Source: a virus. Taken from it: a DNA stretch of 60,122 bases. The DNA is taken from positions 1 to 60,122 of the IMG/VR virus record IMGVR_UViG_3300046499_000358; one strand, written 5' to 3'. The notes below the pieces were generated by a model, which made no database searches, had not been told where the DNA came from, and was given only the letters and a program-made list of their open reading frames with translations. The position numbers were made by a program, and so were the translations under genes. Positions 33,114-40,622 of the stretch are shown in pieces (the stretch's first letter is position 1; every line of letters starts with the position of its first letter).

Positions 33114-34678
33114 CACCCTGCAACACTATCTAACGGGTTACTCATAATTGGCTTGGGTGGCACGAAGACTTTCTGCGCGCTCACCGGCACGGCAAAGGTC
33201 AGCATCAGCGAATCGGCGCGGTCGGGCGACTTGATGCCGCGCTTCTTGGCGTCGGCCTTTGCCTCGATCAGCCTCAGATTTGCCTTGAACTTGTATTTCA
33301 GCGCGGTCAGGTCGGTTTTCAGTTCCGGGTTGTTGGGCAGCGACACCGGCCCGTTTCTCAGCCAGTCAAGGCCATTCGCCCACATCTGCGCGCGCAGGTT
33401 GTAGTTCTCGCCGTCATCCACGATCAGGGACGAATTCACATCCACCACGATTGAGGCCGCGATAATCTGGCCCATGCCGTTGCGCGAATCCGGGTAAAAC
33501 ATGCGCAGCCGGTCGGCCACGCCCGAGCCCACGCCGATGGTGTCCACCGCGATTTGCTCGACGCGCTGGCCTGCCGCCTTGAATGCGTCCACTTCGTTCT
33601 TGACCTTCTGCGCCAGCGCCATCGTGTCCAGCCCGGAGAACACGCGCTGCCACAGCACCACCCGGCCACGGCGCGCGGTAATCGCGCTCTTGTCGTCGCC
33701 AAAGCGCGCCACGTCCACGCCCAGTTGCAGCGGCCCGACTGCTTCCACATCGGCCGGCCCAAGCCGCATCGCTGCTTCCACCAGCACGCCGGGGATGAAC
33801 GCATCGCCCATCGAGGCCGAATAGTCGATGTCGATTTCCTGCGCCACGATTACCGGGTCATCAATCTTCTCGACCTGCGCCTTGTACCAGTCATCGCCCT
33901 TCCTCGGGTCGTCGCGCCAGTTGAAGGTGAACACCTTCATCTTGCCGCCGTGGCGCTTGCGGTGGAACGGGTTGCCGGGTCCGTTCGGCGTGCTCACGCT
34001 CAGCTTGCAGTTGGCCGTTTGCGACAGTGCCGCGTCAATCGCTTCCGGGTGCTCCAGGAACGCAGCTTCATCCAGAAAGTACAGCGAGGCCCGGTTGCCG
34101 CGCCCGATGTTGCTGCCAGCCTCACCGATGATCGCGCTGCCGTTCTCCGGGTTGGTGATCTTCATGTAGGGCGCATGCTTCTTCTCGTCCCACCCTGCCG
34201 GACGGAACTCCACCGGCAGCAGGGCGATGAACTGGCGCACCTTCCAGAACAGCGACTTTGGGTCGCCAATCTTGTCGACGTACTCTTCCTTGCGCGAGCC
34301 GAAGCCCACGACCGTCCCGGCATGGAACAGCCACATCCATACCGCGAACGCCACGCATAGCCAGCTCACACCCATGTCGCGCGACTTCTCGGCTAAGCCA
34401 TCCTCTCGCCCCAGCCAGCGCGCCCGGCACCATTCGATGAACTCGGACTGCTTCGGGAACAGCAGGAACGGCACCACGGACGGCAGGCCAATTTCGACGT
34501 TACGCGGGTCGAACGTCATGCCCCAATCGTCTATGAAGGCAACCGGGTTATCCTTGTAGTACGCCTTCACCCCTTCCAGCAGTTCGGGATTCGCGCGCAG
34601 GTTTTGCAGCTTGCGCATGCGCTCCTGATAGACATGGGCGTAATCCGGTGCCCGGAAGTCGAACCCCTCCGGGATCAT
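33110..34678 (-). CDS. Terminase large subunit
   Basis: A 522-residue ATPase-nuclease that pumps DNA into the capsid. The Walker A variant is at residues 98-106 (EKSRDMGVSW, with R/K and G-x-S typical of TerL), Walker B at 199-204 (LYFLDE), and the nuclease domain begins near LGVDVARFGDDKSAI (about residue 320), where the acidic cluster binds metal. ATGA overlap with TerS. Confidence 0.92.
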   Translation of the reverse strand: MIPEGFDFRAPDYAHVYQERMRKLQNLRANPELLEGVKAYYKDNPVAFIDDWGMTFDPRNVEIGLPSVVPFLLFPKQSEFIEWCRARWLGREDGLAEKSRDMGVSWLCVAFAVWMWLFHAGTVVGFGSRKEEYVDKIGDPKSLFWKVRQFIALLPVEFRPAGWDEKKHAPYMKITNPENGSAIIGEAGSNIGRGNRASLYFLDEAAFLEHPEAIDAALSQTANCKLSVSTPNGPGNPFHRKRHGGKMKVFTFNWRDDPRKGDDWYKAQVEKIDDPVIVAQEIDIDYSASMGDAFIPGVLVEAAMRLGPADVEAVGPLQLGVDVARFGDDKSAITARRGRVVLWQRVFSGLDTMALAQKVKNEVDAFKAAGQRVEQIAVDTIGVGSGVADRLRMFYPDSRNGMGQIIAASIVVDVNSSLIVDDGENYNLRAQMWANGLDWLRNGPVSLPNNPELKTDLTALKYKFKANLRLIEAKADAKKRGIKSPDRADSLMLTFAVPVSAQKVFVPPKPIMSNPLDSVAGW

Positions 34679-35361
34679 TGCCCCAGCATCCGCTTGTAGG
34701 CTTCGTCCGGTGCCACATCAGCACCAGTCTCCTGTTCTTGCGGCTTGCCAGATTCCGGCGCCCCGACAATGCCGTAAGCCTCCCGCTCCAGCGCGATCAG
34801 CGTTTTCAAGGTGTCGGCCAGCTTCTTCATGCTGTCGATCCGCCCAACGCTGGAAATCACCTTGCGGTAAATGTCGTTGCGTGCATCGCGGCCCTTGTCG
34901 TCCTCGGCACGCAGCATTTCGCCTAGTTCCTCGAACAATGCCGGGTCGCCGGTTTCCGCCTCCAACTCCGACAGCAGCGCCATCGCCAGGCGACGGAAGC
35001 GCCGGATATCGTCCCGGTGCCCCATGCGTACATTGGCAATAACCTGCGCCGATGCCTCGACAACCTGACGCTCGGTTTCCACTTTTTCAGTGGCAACCAT
35101 CGCGGAAACCTCACGCTTGGCAACCATCGCGTCGGCCCGTGCTTTCACCTTGGCGTTCAGGTCACGGTCCCAGCCCTCGGCCTTGGCACGCTTGTTGATC
35201 GCGGTATGCGACAGGCCATGCTTTGCGCCGATCTCGCGCACCGACAGCACGCCGGCGCGGAAATCAATCTCAATGCGCTCCCAGTCGGAAGTCTTGCGGT
35301 CTACCTTTTGCTTTTCCCCGTCCTGCGCAGCCTTTCCGGCTTGCTTGTTATTGGTGGGCAT
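34675..35361 (-). CDS. Terminase small subunit
   Basis: A 228-residue protein. A basic N-terminal segment, then a helix-turn-helix (REIGAKHGLSHTAINKRAKAEGW, residues 42-64) for recognising the packaging site, then long charged helices (residues 70-190) for oligomerisation, and an acidic tail. The position just before TerL supports it. The HTH pattern REIG...LS.TAI..R is standard for TerS. Confidence 0.85.
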   Translation of the reverse strand: MPTNNKQAGKAAQDGEKQKVDRKTSDWERIEIDFRAGVLSVREIGAKHGLSHTAINKRAKAEGWDRDLNAKVKARADAMVAKREVSAMVATEKVETERQVVEASAQVIANVRMGHRDDIRRFRRLAMALLSELEAETGDPALFEELGEMLRAEDDKGRDARNDIYRKVISSVGRIDSMKKLADTLKTLIALEREAYGIVGAPESGKPQEQETGADVAPDEAYKRMLGQ

Positions 35362-35422
35362 GTGGTTATCCTTGGGTGGCTTTACGCGTGCCGGGCGTTA
35401 TGGCACACGGCACGCTGCGACT

Positions 35423-35797
35423 TCACATCGCGCCCCGTTTGGCGTCGGTCTTCTTGGCGAGCTGGTTCCAGACCGCTTGCGGGTCGGAGCCGTCAGCCGG
35501 TTCCTGGCTGTCCTCGCCCGCTTCCTCTTGCAGCATCTGGCCGGCGATTTTCAGCGCGTCTTCGAGGCTTTGGGCGGTTTGCGGGCCGCTGTCGTCGCCG
35601 CCCGGCGCAGGTGCGCTGCCTTGGGCTGCATCATCTTGGTCGTCGTCGCTGTCCTGTGCGTACACGGAGTACGTACCGTCAGGCTGGGCCGCGATGCAGA
35701 CCACGAACTGCTCTTGCGATTCGTCGGCAGGCGCGGCGCTCGGGTCGCTGGCAGGCGCTTGTGCGGCCGGGTCCATCGGTGCGGTCGGCGCGGTCAT
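35423..35797 (-). CDS. Acidic hypothetical protein
   Basis: A 124-residue very acidic protein (Asp/Glu/Ala/Pro-rich), with one recognisable strand-forming core FVVCIAAQPDGTYSVYAQD near residues 32-50 and a helix DALKIAGQMLQEE. It overlaps the previous gene by ATGA. Possibly a head- or packaging-associated protein; no family recognised. Confidence 0.5.
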   Translation of the reverse strand: MTAPTAPMDPAAQAPASDPSAAPADESQEQFVVCIAAQPDGTYSVYAQDSDDDQDDAAQGSAPAPGGDDSGPQTAQSLEDALKIAGQMLQEEAGEDSQEPADGSDPQAVWNQLAKKTDAKRGAM

Positions 35798-36099
35798 TGT
35801 GCTTGCTCCGGTGCGGCGGCGATGGCGGCGGCTTCTGCCGGGACTTCGACGGTGGTGGCAGCATCCTGCTCGGCGGGCGATTGCAGCGGCAGCGGGGTTA
35901 CGCCGGTTGCGCTCGAACCATCGGTGTAGCCCACGGTCGTGACGGCCAGCTCGGGCGTGAACAGTTCTTCGACCGCATCCACGGCTTCGCCCACGACATG
36001 CTCGACCCAATGGGCGGCGTTTTCGATGTTAGCCAGGAAGTGCGCGGCATCCACGCCTTCCACGATTTGCTCGGTGATCTTGTTAATCAGGTTTGCCAT
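35794..36099 (-). CDS. Hypothetical protein
   Basis: A 101-residue protein. The first 60 residues are amphipathic helices (ANLINKITEQIVEGVDAAHFLANIENAAHWVEHVV); the C-terminus is Ala/Glu/Pro-rich. The start at 36099 sits directly behind a terminator, so a new transcript or read-through must supply it. Confidence 0.5.
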   Translation of the reverse strand: MANLINKITEQIVEGVDAAHFLANIENAAHWVEHVVGEAVDAVEELFTPELAVTTVGYTDGSSATGVTPLPLQSPAEQDAATTVEVPAEAAAIAAAPEQAQ

Positions 36100-36111
36100 G
36101 TGCGGCTCCAT

Positions 36112-36142
36112 AAAAAAAGCCCCCGGCCTTACGGTCAGGGGC
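36112..36142 (-). terminator. Intrinsic terminator before the packaging genes
   Basis: Minus strand: GCCCCTGACC, loop GTAA, GGCCGGGGGC then seven T. One mismatch in a 10-base stem. It follows the 45-residue gene at 36183. Confidence 0.75.
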
Positions 36143-36182
36143 AAAGGTTCGCCACCACAAGGGCGAACGGGGAGAAACGGGG

Positions 36183-36320
36183 TTAATCTGGAGTGCTATC
36201 GGGCTCGGGCAGTTGCTGCAATGCCTCGTCCAGTTCCTTTTGCATGGCACGGCGCAGCTCGGCGCGCGTCGGCGGGCGCTTTTTCGGCGCTTTCTCGGGC
36301 GGCGGGTCGGGCTGTTCCAT
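36183..36320 (-). CDS. Small proline-rich protein
   Basis: A 45-residue protein, N-terminus PDPPPEKAPKKRPP, then a helix RAELRRAMQKELDEALQQL and PEPDSTPD. It starts four bases after the stop of the preceding gene; only weak ribosome site. Kept because the spacing matches operon style. Confidence 0.4.
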   Translation of the reverse strand: MEQPDPPPEKAPKKRPPTRAELRRAMQKELDEALQQLPEPDSTPD

Positions 36321-36323
36321 ACG

Positions 36324-36530
36324 TTACTTTCGCAGCACCAGCTTGGCGGTCGCGGCGATCCCCATGCCGTGCAGGCCGTAGCCCTTGGCGCGCAGGATCG
36401 ACAAGCCTTCTTCGGATTCGCGCAGTTGTTCGGCAAGCGCGGCCAGCATGGCGTCGTCCGCTATCTCTGCCACCGCATCCGGGCCGAGCACGGCGCGCAC
36501 GATCAGGTCGCGGTAGTAGCGGGCTTCCAT
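36324..36530 (-). CDS. Small conserved-looking phage protein
   Basis: A 68-residue protein, helical and acidic in the first half, ending ILRAKGYGLHGMGIAATAKLV, a segment resembling short helical proteins seen near phage lysis genes. GAGG ribosome site 7 bases before the ATG. Confidence 0.5.
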   Translation of the reverse strand: MEARYYRDLIVRAVLGPDAVAEIADDAMLAALAEQLRESEEGLSILRAKGYGLHGMGIAATAKLVLRK

Positions 36531-36542
36531 GCGGATACCTCG

Positions 36543-36577
36543 AAATAAAATGCCCCGCGTCCAGCATGTGCCGGGGC
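36543..36577 (-). terminator. Intrinsic terminator-like hairpin
   Basis: Minus strand: GCCCCG, loop GCACATGCTGGACG, CGGGGC followed by ATTTTATTT. Second of two tandem hairpins between genes at 36723 and 36530. Confidence 0.55.
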
Positions 36578-36616
36578 GGGGCTACCTTCAGGGGAGAAGG
36601 AAAAGAAACCGGATGT

Positions 36617-36648
36617 AGAAAAGCCCGCGATCCTTGCGGGGCGGGCTT
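36617..36648 (-). terminator. Intrinsic terminator-like hairpin
   Basis: Minus strand: AAGCCCGC, loop, GCGGGCTT then TTCT. Perfect 8-base arms. First of two tandem hairpins; the pair encloses GCCCCTGAAGG and probably separates the lysis operon from packaging genes. Confidence 0.6.
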
Positions 36649-36722
36649 GGGTGCCTCCGTGCTATCTGCGCGGTAGGCTTTGGGCGCAACTCGGCCCATT
36701 GGCAAGGATTTTGGACCAAGAA

Positions 36723-36962
36723 TTACATGGTGTCAACTACTTTACGGGTGCTTGGCGGCAAGGCAAGGCGCAGCTCGTTTTCAGTGACTGGCCCCACTAC
36801 TTCCGCGAGCCTGACGAACTCGGCCATATGGGCGCGCACATGGTCGCGCGAGCTGTTCAGCCAGTCTATTGCGGCGGGGTACGTGGTGCGCGGGACGCTT
36901 GCCGCCTTCATCACGTTGACGAGCGCCAGCATGGACAGCTTTATGAGGTGTGATTTCTCCAT
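36723..36962 (-). CDS. Hypothetical helical protein
   Basis: A 79-residue protein with helices KLSMLALVNVMKAASV and YPAAIDWLNSSRDHVRAHMAEF. GAGG precedes the ATG; a TTG further upstream would extend it by six residues into the previous gene. No family recognised. Confidence 0.5.
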   Translation of the reverse strand: MEKSHLIKLSMLALVNVMKAASVPRTTYPAAIDWLNSSRDHVRAHMAEFVRLAEVVGPVTENELRLALPPSTRKVVDTM

Positions 36963-36969
36963 GTCGTCC

Positions 36970-37374
36970 TCAGCACGCAATCCGGTTCTTCAGGATGCCG
37001 TGCAGCGCCTCCACCGCCTGCTCGAACTGGGCGTCGAAGTCGGCCCGCCATGCGCGCGCCTTTTGCAGCCCGTAGTGCAGCAGCACGGCTTCGCGCTGCA
37101 ACACCGGCAGTTCGTACACGGCGGTATGCACGGCGCGCACGGTGCGCTTGTCGGCCTCGATTTCCATGTCCTCGACCGAATGGATGCGCGCGTCAGGGGC
37201 ACCGATGCACTGGCGCGGGTAGTCGCGCGTTATGTTGCTGTCTTGTAGCATCCACTCGGCCCAGTGGTCCAGCCAGCCCTTGACGCGGGCCAGGTGCGCG
37301 CCGGTTGCAGGCGGCTGGGCGGGTACGACTGGTGCGCGGCGCAAGTTGCTGCCGTAGATTTCTGCCATGTTCAT
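36970..37374 (-). CDS. Putative late regulator, sigma-4/ArpU-like
   Basis: A 134-residue protein. The middle and end (RTVRAVHTAVYELPVLQREAVLLHYGL ... FEQAVEALHGILKNRI) have the shape of sigma-70 region 4-like phage regulators such as the ArpU/RinA group: ELP-x-x-Q-R-x-x-L-x-x-x-Y helix then a second helix. Such proteins usually control late transcription. The start ATG ATG-like at 37374 follows GGGGAGAAGC. Assigned from pattern only; it lies downstream of the proposed pR'-like promoter. Confidence 0.5.
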   Translation of the reverse strand: MNMAEIYGSNLRRAPVVPAQPPATGAHLARVKGWLDHWAEWMLQDSNITRDYPRQCIGAPDARIHSVEDMEIEADKRTVRAVHTAVYELPVLQREAVLLHYGLQKARAWRADFDAQFEQAVEALHGILKNRIAC

Positions 37375-37411
37375 GCTTCTCCCCTGTTGAAACTTTTCAG
37401 CCTGTGCCGCG

Positions 37412-37633
37412 CTATTCCTCGACCTCGATCCCCTTGACGCCCGGCAGGATCGCTTCGCGCAAGTAGCGCAGGATCGAGCGCGCATTGCCCAGCGCCTCGT
37501 ATTGCTTGGTGGTCACGCCCGGATAGCGCACCAGCCGCCCATCGTGGTAGCGCACGAACAGCGTGTTGTCGGCGTGGCCCACTTGCCGCACGCTGGAGGA
37601 ATCGACGGTAATCAGGGGCGGGATTTGGGTCAT
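37412..37633 (-). CDS. KTSC-domain protein
   Basis: A 73-residue protein. SSSVRQVGHADNTLFVRYHDGRLVRYPGV then a helix matches the KTSC domain (S-S-x-V/I-x-x-x-G-Y/H ... L-x-V/I-x-F/Y-x-x-G-x-x-Y-x-Y-x-x-V), a small domain at the C-terminus of some lysyl-tRNA synthetases and alone in phages. Overlaps the Rz stop by ATGA. Function of the free-standing form unknown. Confidence 0.75.
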   Translation of the reverse strand: MTQIPPLITVDSSSVRQVGHADNTLFVRYHDGRLVRYPGVTTKQYEALGNARSILRYLREAILPGVKGIEVEE

Positions 37634-38211
37634 GGGGTTGCGTCCACGGCAGTTTTCAGGGCGTCGTAACGGATAATGCAGGCTTGCAATCCGTCGAGGG
37701 CGGTGTTGCGGGTTGCCCGCACCCACTCAAGATCGCTTGCCACGCGGGGATCGAGAGTGGCGCTGCTTGCGCCGCTGCCCGAATCCACGGCTCCAGCGGT
37801 GGCGCTTGCAGCTTGTCCGCCCGCACCAGCTTGACTTGGGCCGGGGATGGCACGGATGAGCACCCGCTCGCGCTCAGTGCCAGCCAGCAAACGCTGCTGG
37901 CGGTCAGTAGAAATCGTTTTTTCATGGTCTACCTCGGCTTGAAGTTGGTCGACGCGGGCGCGCGCCGCATCCAGTTGGGCCTGCGCTTGCGCCACCAGCC
38001 GGTCCAGGCGCAGCCGTTCGGCCTCGGCCTGCGCGCTGCTGGCGGCGTCGAGCACATCGCGCCGGGATTTCTCCTGCGCCACGCCTTGTGCGAATACGCG
38101 GTGGTCGTGCCATGCGAGCGCTGCCCACAGGCCCAGCACCAGCGCGGCAATGCCGGCCAGTTTCGCGGCCCAGCTTGGAATGCCGTAGCGCAGCAGCAGG
38201 GCGGCGATCAT
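37630..38211 (-). CDS. Rz: Rz-type inner-membrane spanin
   Basis: A 193-residue protein with an N-terminal membrane anchor (residues 15-34, LAGIAALVLGLWAALAW) and a periplasmic coiled coil (residues 45-95, EAERLRLDRLVAQAQAQLD). Encloses the Rz1 gene in another frame. Forms the outer-membrane disruption complex with Rz1 in the last step of lysis. Confidence 0.85.
   Translation of the reverse strand: MIAALLLRYGIPSWAAKLAGIAALVLGLWAALAWHDHRVFAQGVAQEKSRRDVLDAASSAQAEAERLRLDRLVAQAQAQLDAARARVDQLQAEVDHEKTISTDRQQRLLAGTERERVLIRAIPGPSQAGAGGQAASATAGAVDSGSGASSATLDPRVASDLEWVRATRNTALDGLQACIIRYDALKTAVDATP
37656..37925 (-). CDS. Rz1: Rz1-type outer-membrane spanin lipoprotein, nested in Rz
   Basis: An 89-residue protein entirely inside the Rz gene in a different frame. 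MKKRFLLTASSVCWLALSASGC has a basic start, hydrophobic core and lipobox ending at Cys22. The mature part is Pro/Ala-rich. The nesting is the classical Rz/Rz1 arrangement, so it is probably the lipoprotein partner. Confidence 0.85.
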   Translation of the reverse strand: MKKRFLLTASSVCWLALSASGCSSVPSPAQVKLVRADKLQAPPLEPWIRAAAQAAPLSIPAWQAILSGCGQPATPPSTDCKPALSVTTP

Positions 38212-38438
38212 TTGTGCGCCAGGTCGGCGGTCGTCTTGAAACGCAACAGCAGGTTGCCCACGATCAGCACCACCATCGCCTTCTGGAACAGGTCGGCGGG
38301 GATATAGGGCTGGAGCTGCGGGAAGCTGTCCTGCGCCAGCGGCAGCCCACCGATCAGCATGCCACACCAGACGTTGAAGTGGATGGTCCACGAGCGCCAT
38401 GCGCCCTTGAGCTTGTCGATCATTGCCTGTCCTTTCAT
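38208..38438 (-). CDS. Putative holin
   Basis: A 76-residue protein with hydrophobic segments near residues 20-33 (FNVWCGMLIGGLPLA) and 50-64 (AMVVLIVGNLLL), ending with a basic-to-charged tail. It overlaps its neighbours by ATGA on both sides between endolysin and spanin genes. A two-span small protein in a lysis cassette is the standard holin picture. Confidence 0.6.
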   Translation of the reverse strand: MKGQAMIDKLKGAWRSWTIHFNVWCGMLIGGLPLAQDSFPQLQPYIPADLFQKAMVVLIVGNLLLRFKTTADLAHK

Positions 38439-38596
38439 CCAACCACGAGATCGTCAGCAAACCCCATCGCCCACAGCCCGACGAACGCTAGCAGGTAGCA
38501 GGGCTTCCAGAGGAAAGACAGCAGCCAGCCGAGCGCCATCAGCGGCACGGCGAACCAGAAGGTCAGGGCGATGCGGATCACTTTGCGTATGGTCAT
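38435..38596 (-). CDS. Small two-span membrane protein of the lysis cassette
   Basis: A 53-residue protein overlapping the endolysin stop and the next start (ATGA each). Hydrophobic at residues 8-28 (RIALTFWFAVPLMALGWLL) and 34-50 (CYLLAFVGLWAMGF). May be a holin, antiholin or second membrane factor; which of the three membrane proteins here is the holin cannot be decided from sequence. Confidence 0.55.
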   Translation of the reverse strand: MTIRKVIRIALTFWFAVPLMALGWLLSFLWKPCYLLAFVGLWAMGFADDLVVG

Positions 38597-39051
38597 GCGA
38601 GTTGTCCTCCTGCTTGGGTGTATGCCGCGCGCAAGTCGGCAAGGCGGTTTTCATGCTGGCCATAATTAGCACCGGGCAGCGAAGCCCAACGGCTCTTGCA
38701 TAGGCTGATCGCCTCATCGAAGCGCCCGGCTTCCACGGCATCGAGCGCATGGCATTCACGGATAAGTTGGGTAGCCCACTTGTCTTGCGCAGCGGGGCCG
38801 AAGTCGGGCAGGTTCAGGCTTTGCTTGTAGGCCAGCCAGTAGCGGCCCATGAACTGGTAGCGCCCGGCCGCATCCGAATTCAGCGCATCGCAGCGCAGGC
38901 GCGGGTGCATCGCATACGAGCGGAACAGGATCGGGTGCTCAGGGGTCGATCCGACACAGACGTTGTAGCCGTTGTCCGACACCGACAGCAGGCGCGGCCC
39001 CAGCTCGGATGCGGCGATGGTGTCGAGGAATGCTTTCAGGTTGGGGGCCAT
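38593..39051 (-). CDS. Lambda R-type endolysin (GH104 lytic transglycosylase)
   Basis: A 152-residue protein close in length and pattern to lambda R: KAFLDTIAASELG with the catalytic Glu16, DNGYNVCVG, SDAAGRYQFMGRYW, DFGPAAQDKWA, then IRECHALDAVEAG and WASLPGANYGQHE. Cleaves the MurNAc-GlcNAc bond. It has no signal peptide, so it needs a holin. Overlaps neighbours. Confidence 0.92.
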   Translation of the reverse strand: MAPNLKAFLDTIAASELGPRLLSVSDNGYNVCVGSTPEHPILFRSYAMHPRLRCDALNSDAAGRYQFMGRYWLAYKQSLNLPDFGPAAQDKWATQLIRECHALDAVEAGRFDEAISLCKSRWASLPGANYGQHENRLADLRAAYTQAGGQLA

Positions 39052-39053
39052 GC

Positions 39054-39314
39054 CTACCTCGTCGGCAAGTGCTGCACCAGCCATGCCAGCCCGGCGCCAG
39101 CCGTCGAAGCGGCCCCACCCACCACCATCAGGGTGCGCCAGCCGCCGCGCGCCTCCGACAGGGTAATCAGCACTTGGTCGAGCTTGGCGGTCAGTTGCTG
39201 ATTGCTCTCTTGCAGGTCGGCCATGCCCTGCGTCAGGTTGCCCACCTGCACTTCCAGTCGGGCAATGTTGATGCGCGCCGTTGCCAGCGCCTCGGCATGG
39301 GCCAGGTCGCTCAT
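39054..39314 (-). CDS. Coiled-coil single-span protein, lysis-related
   Basis: An 86-residue protein with an N-terminal coiled coil (residues 8-50, ARINIARLEVQVGNLTQGMADLQESNQQL) and one C-terminal membrane span (residues 62-82, RTLMVVGGAASTAGAGLAWLV). This is the XhlA-like or class III holin-partner shape. First gene after the proposed late promoter-terminator pair. Confidence 0.55.
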   Translation of the reverse strand: MSDLAHAEALATARINIARLEVQVGNLTQGMADLQESNQQLTAKLDQVLITLSEARGGWRTLMVVGGAASTAGAGLAWLVQHLPTR

Positions 39315-39376
39315 TGCCGGCATCCGGTCGGCTGGGTCGGGTGTTTGAACATGGCCTTGGCTTTCGGTCGCTGGTT

Positions 39377-39415
39377 AAAAAAAAGCCCCGTCGCACCGGG
39401 GAAAGGCGATGGGGC
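39377..39415 (-). terminator. Strong terminator just after the late promoter (tR'-like)
   Basis: Minus strand: GCCCCATCGC, loop CTTTCCCCGGT, GCGACGGGGC with one mismatch, then eight T. About 115 nt after the predicted start of the promoter at 39500-39528, and before the lysis genes. Confidence 0.88.
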
Positions 39416-39499
39416 GCTGGAAAGACAACAGGGAGAGAGAGCATGCGCTAGATCAAATCTCCACACCGGACTATGTGATCTGGCGCACGGACAGGACCG

Positions 39500-39528
39500 A
39501 TGCTATGTGCTCTATTACGAATTGTCAA
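39500..39528 (-). promoter_or_regulatory. Consensus sigma-70 promoter before the lysis genes (pR'-like)
   Basis: Minus strand: TTGACA (39523-39528), exactly 17-base spacer, TAGCAT (39500-39505). The -35 box is perfect. It lies directly after the stop of the gene at 39532. Confidence 0.75.
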
Positions 39529-39531
39529 CCA

Positions 39532-39873
39532 TTAGTGTTGCTTTTTGGTAGCTATTTGGGCGCTATCTTTCCTTGGGCGGCCGGGCGGGCGGCGGGTGGC
39601 GGTGATCTTGGCGGCGCGGATCGTCGGCTTCTTGTGTTCGTCCAGCTCTTGCCCGAGTGCATCCAGCAGCGCGTGGCGCGTGGCGTGGTCCGGCTCGGCC
39701 TTTGCTGCCTGCCACTGCTTGTACAGGCGCGCGCGGTAGAGGGTATCGGGCTTGAGCCCGGCTTGCGTTGCGGCAGCGCGACCGCTCAGCTTGTCCGATT
39801 CGGCCTGTTGCTCATCGCTGGCCATCAGTGCCAGGATTGCCGCGATCAGGCGCGTGCTGGGTCTTCCTGCCAT
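39532..39873 (-). CDS. DNA-binding protein with AT-hook-like tail, candidate Q-type antiterminator
   Basis: A 113-residue protein. Residues 30-55 are HTH-like (SGRAAATQAGLKPDTLYRARLYKQW). The tail has KPTIRAAKITATRRPPGRPRKDS, where PGRPRK is an AT-hook core. It is immediately upstream of the pR'-like promoter, the place of gene Q in lambda, so it may act there; this is position-based inference only, and it does not look like lambda Q. The ATG start overlaps the previous gene by 28 bases. Confidence 0.45.
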   Translation of the reverse strand: MAGRPSTRLIAAILALMASDEQQAESDKLSGRAAATQAGLKPDTLYRARLYKQWQAAKAEPDHATRHALLDALGQELDEHKKPTIRAAKITATRRPPGRPRKDSAQIATKKQH

Positions 39874-40100
39874 ACGATTCTCCCTTGATATTGTCGTTGG
39901 TCGTCTTCTGCGATGCGCAGCCATGCATGGGCGCGCGCCTGTTCTTGCTCGGTCAGGAACGGCAGTGCGCCATAGACCTGCTCGATGCGCATCCGTATGC
40001 CCAGCGCGCGGGTGCAGGCCGCATGCGGGTTCGGCGGGGGCAGCGGCATCAGCAGCAGTTCGAGCGAGCTGGTGCGGCTCATTTCCGGGTTGGCGGTCAT
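39846..40100 (-). CDS. Hypothetical protein
   Basis: An 84-residue protein, helical at the end (FLTEQEQARAHAWLRIAEDDQRQYQ) with a proline-rich start. It overlaps both neighbours (ATGA upstream, 28 bases downstream). No family recognised. Confidence 0.45.
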   Translation of the reverse strand: MTANPEMSRTSSLELLLMPLPPPNPHAACTRALGIRMRIEQVYGALPFLTEQEQARAHAWLRIAEDDQRQYQGRIVWQEDPARA

Positions 40101-40402
40101 GCGGTGCCCGCTTCGTTAAATTGGGCCTGATCGATGTTGTCCCCGTTTTCGTCTTCCCATTCGCACCAGTCTGGCTCGTCAACGTCTTCGCCCGGCCCAT
40201 ACTGCTGGAAGCACTCCAGCCCGCCCGCGTTGGCGTAATCCGGCTTGATCTTGTGCGCGAGTTGGAACAGATCATACTGCGCCAGCACGTCAAGGATTCT
40301 CTTGCCCTCGACCGGCGTTGCGACCGGCACATGAAACGGTGTTCCGGGGATTTGCGGAATCCACCATACGCGCAGGTCGCCTTGCTTGGGATTTGTTTTC
40401 AT
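40097..40402 (-). CDS. Conserved-type phage protein, WIPQIPG...PVA pattern
   Basis: A 101-residue protein. RVWWIPQIPGTPFHVPVATP, then KRILDVLAQYDLFQLAHKI and KPDYANAGGL resemble a conserved small protein of many temperate phages of enterobacteria and pseudomonads, function unassigned. Acidic tail (EDVDEPDWCEWEDENGD). Starts behind GAGGAGAAGAACC with a CAACAACGAG leader. Confidence 0.55.
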   Translation of the reverse strand: MKTNPKQGDLRVWWIPQIPGTPFHVPVATPVEGKRILDVLAQYDLFQLAHKIKPDYANAGGLECFQQYGPGEDVDEPDWCEWEDENGDNIDQAQFNEAGTA

Positions 40403-40422
40403 GGTTCTTCTCCTCGTTGTTG

Positions 40423-40569
40423 TTATCGCCCGGCCTTCGCCGGAACGATCAGGTGCCAACCCAGCTCTCGCCGGATTTGCTCGGGCGTCTTGGGTGGCGT
40501 GGTCGCCTTTTGGCGTGCCGCCATGAGTGCGCGGACTTGCTCTTTTTGAGGCTTGGTCGTCTGCGTCAT
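40423..40569 (-). CDS. Small basic protein
   Basis: A 48-residue protein: TQTTKPQKEQVRALMAARQK, a basic helix, then PEQIRRELGWHLIVP. AAGGGG ribosome site. The pattern of E-Q-I-R-R-E-L-G-W suggests a small DNA-binding or adaptor peptide. Confidence 0.45.
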   Translation of the reverse strand: MTQTTKPQKEQVRALMAARQKATTPPKTPEQIRRELGWHLIVPAKAGR

Positions 40570-40622
40570 GGCGAACCCCTTTCGTGGGTTACTGGTGCCT
40601 GTCGGTTATTAAATTACGGTAA

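Noticed and set aside
36650-36720. Possible tRNA-like folding in the gap near 36.7 kb
   Set aside because: No T-loop GGTTCRA pattern and no cloverleaf; the gap is explained by two terminator hairpins.
38454-38759. 101-codon minus-strand frame overlapping endolysin
   Set aside because: It runs out of frame with the endolysin gene; the 53-residue membrane protein at 38435-38596 explains the region with proper overlaps.
39417-39460. Plus-strand leader-like sequence GACAACAGGGAGAGAGAG then ATG
   Set aside because: It looks like a real gene leader, but the ATG opens only two codons before TAG and lies on the opposite strand to the local genes. Kept out as chance or a relic.
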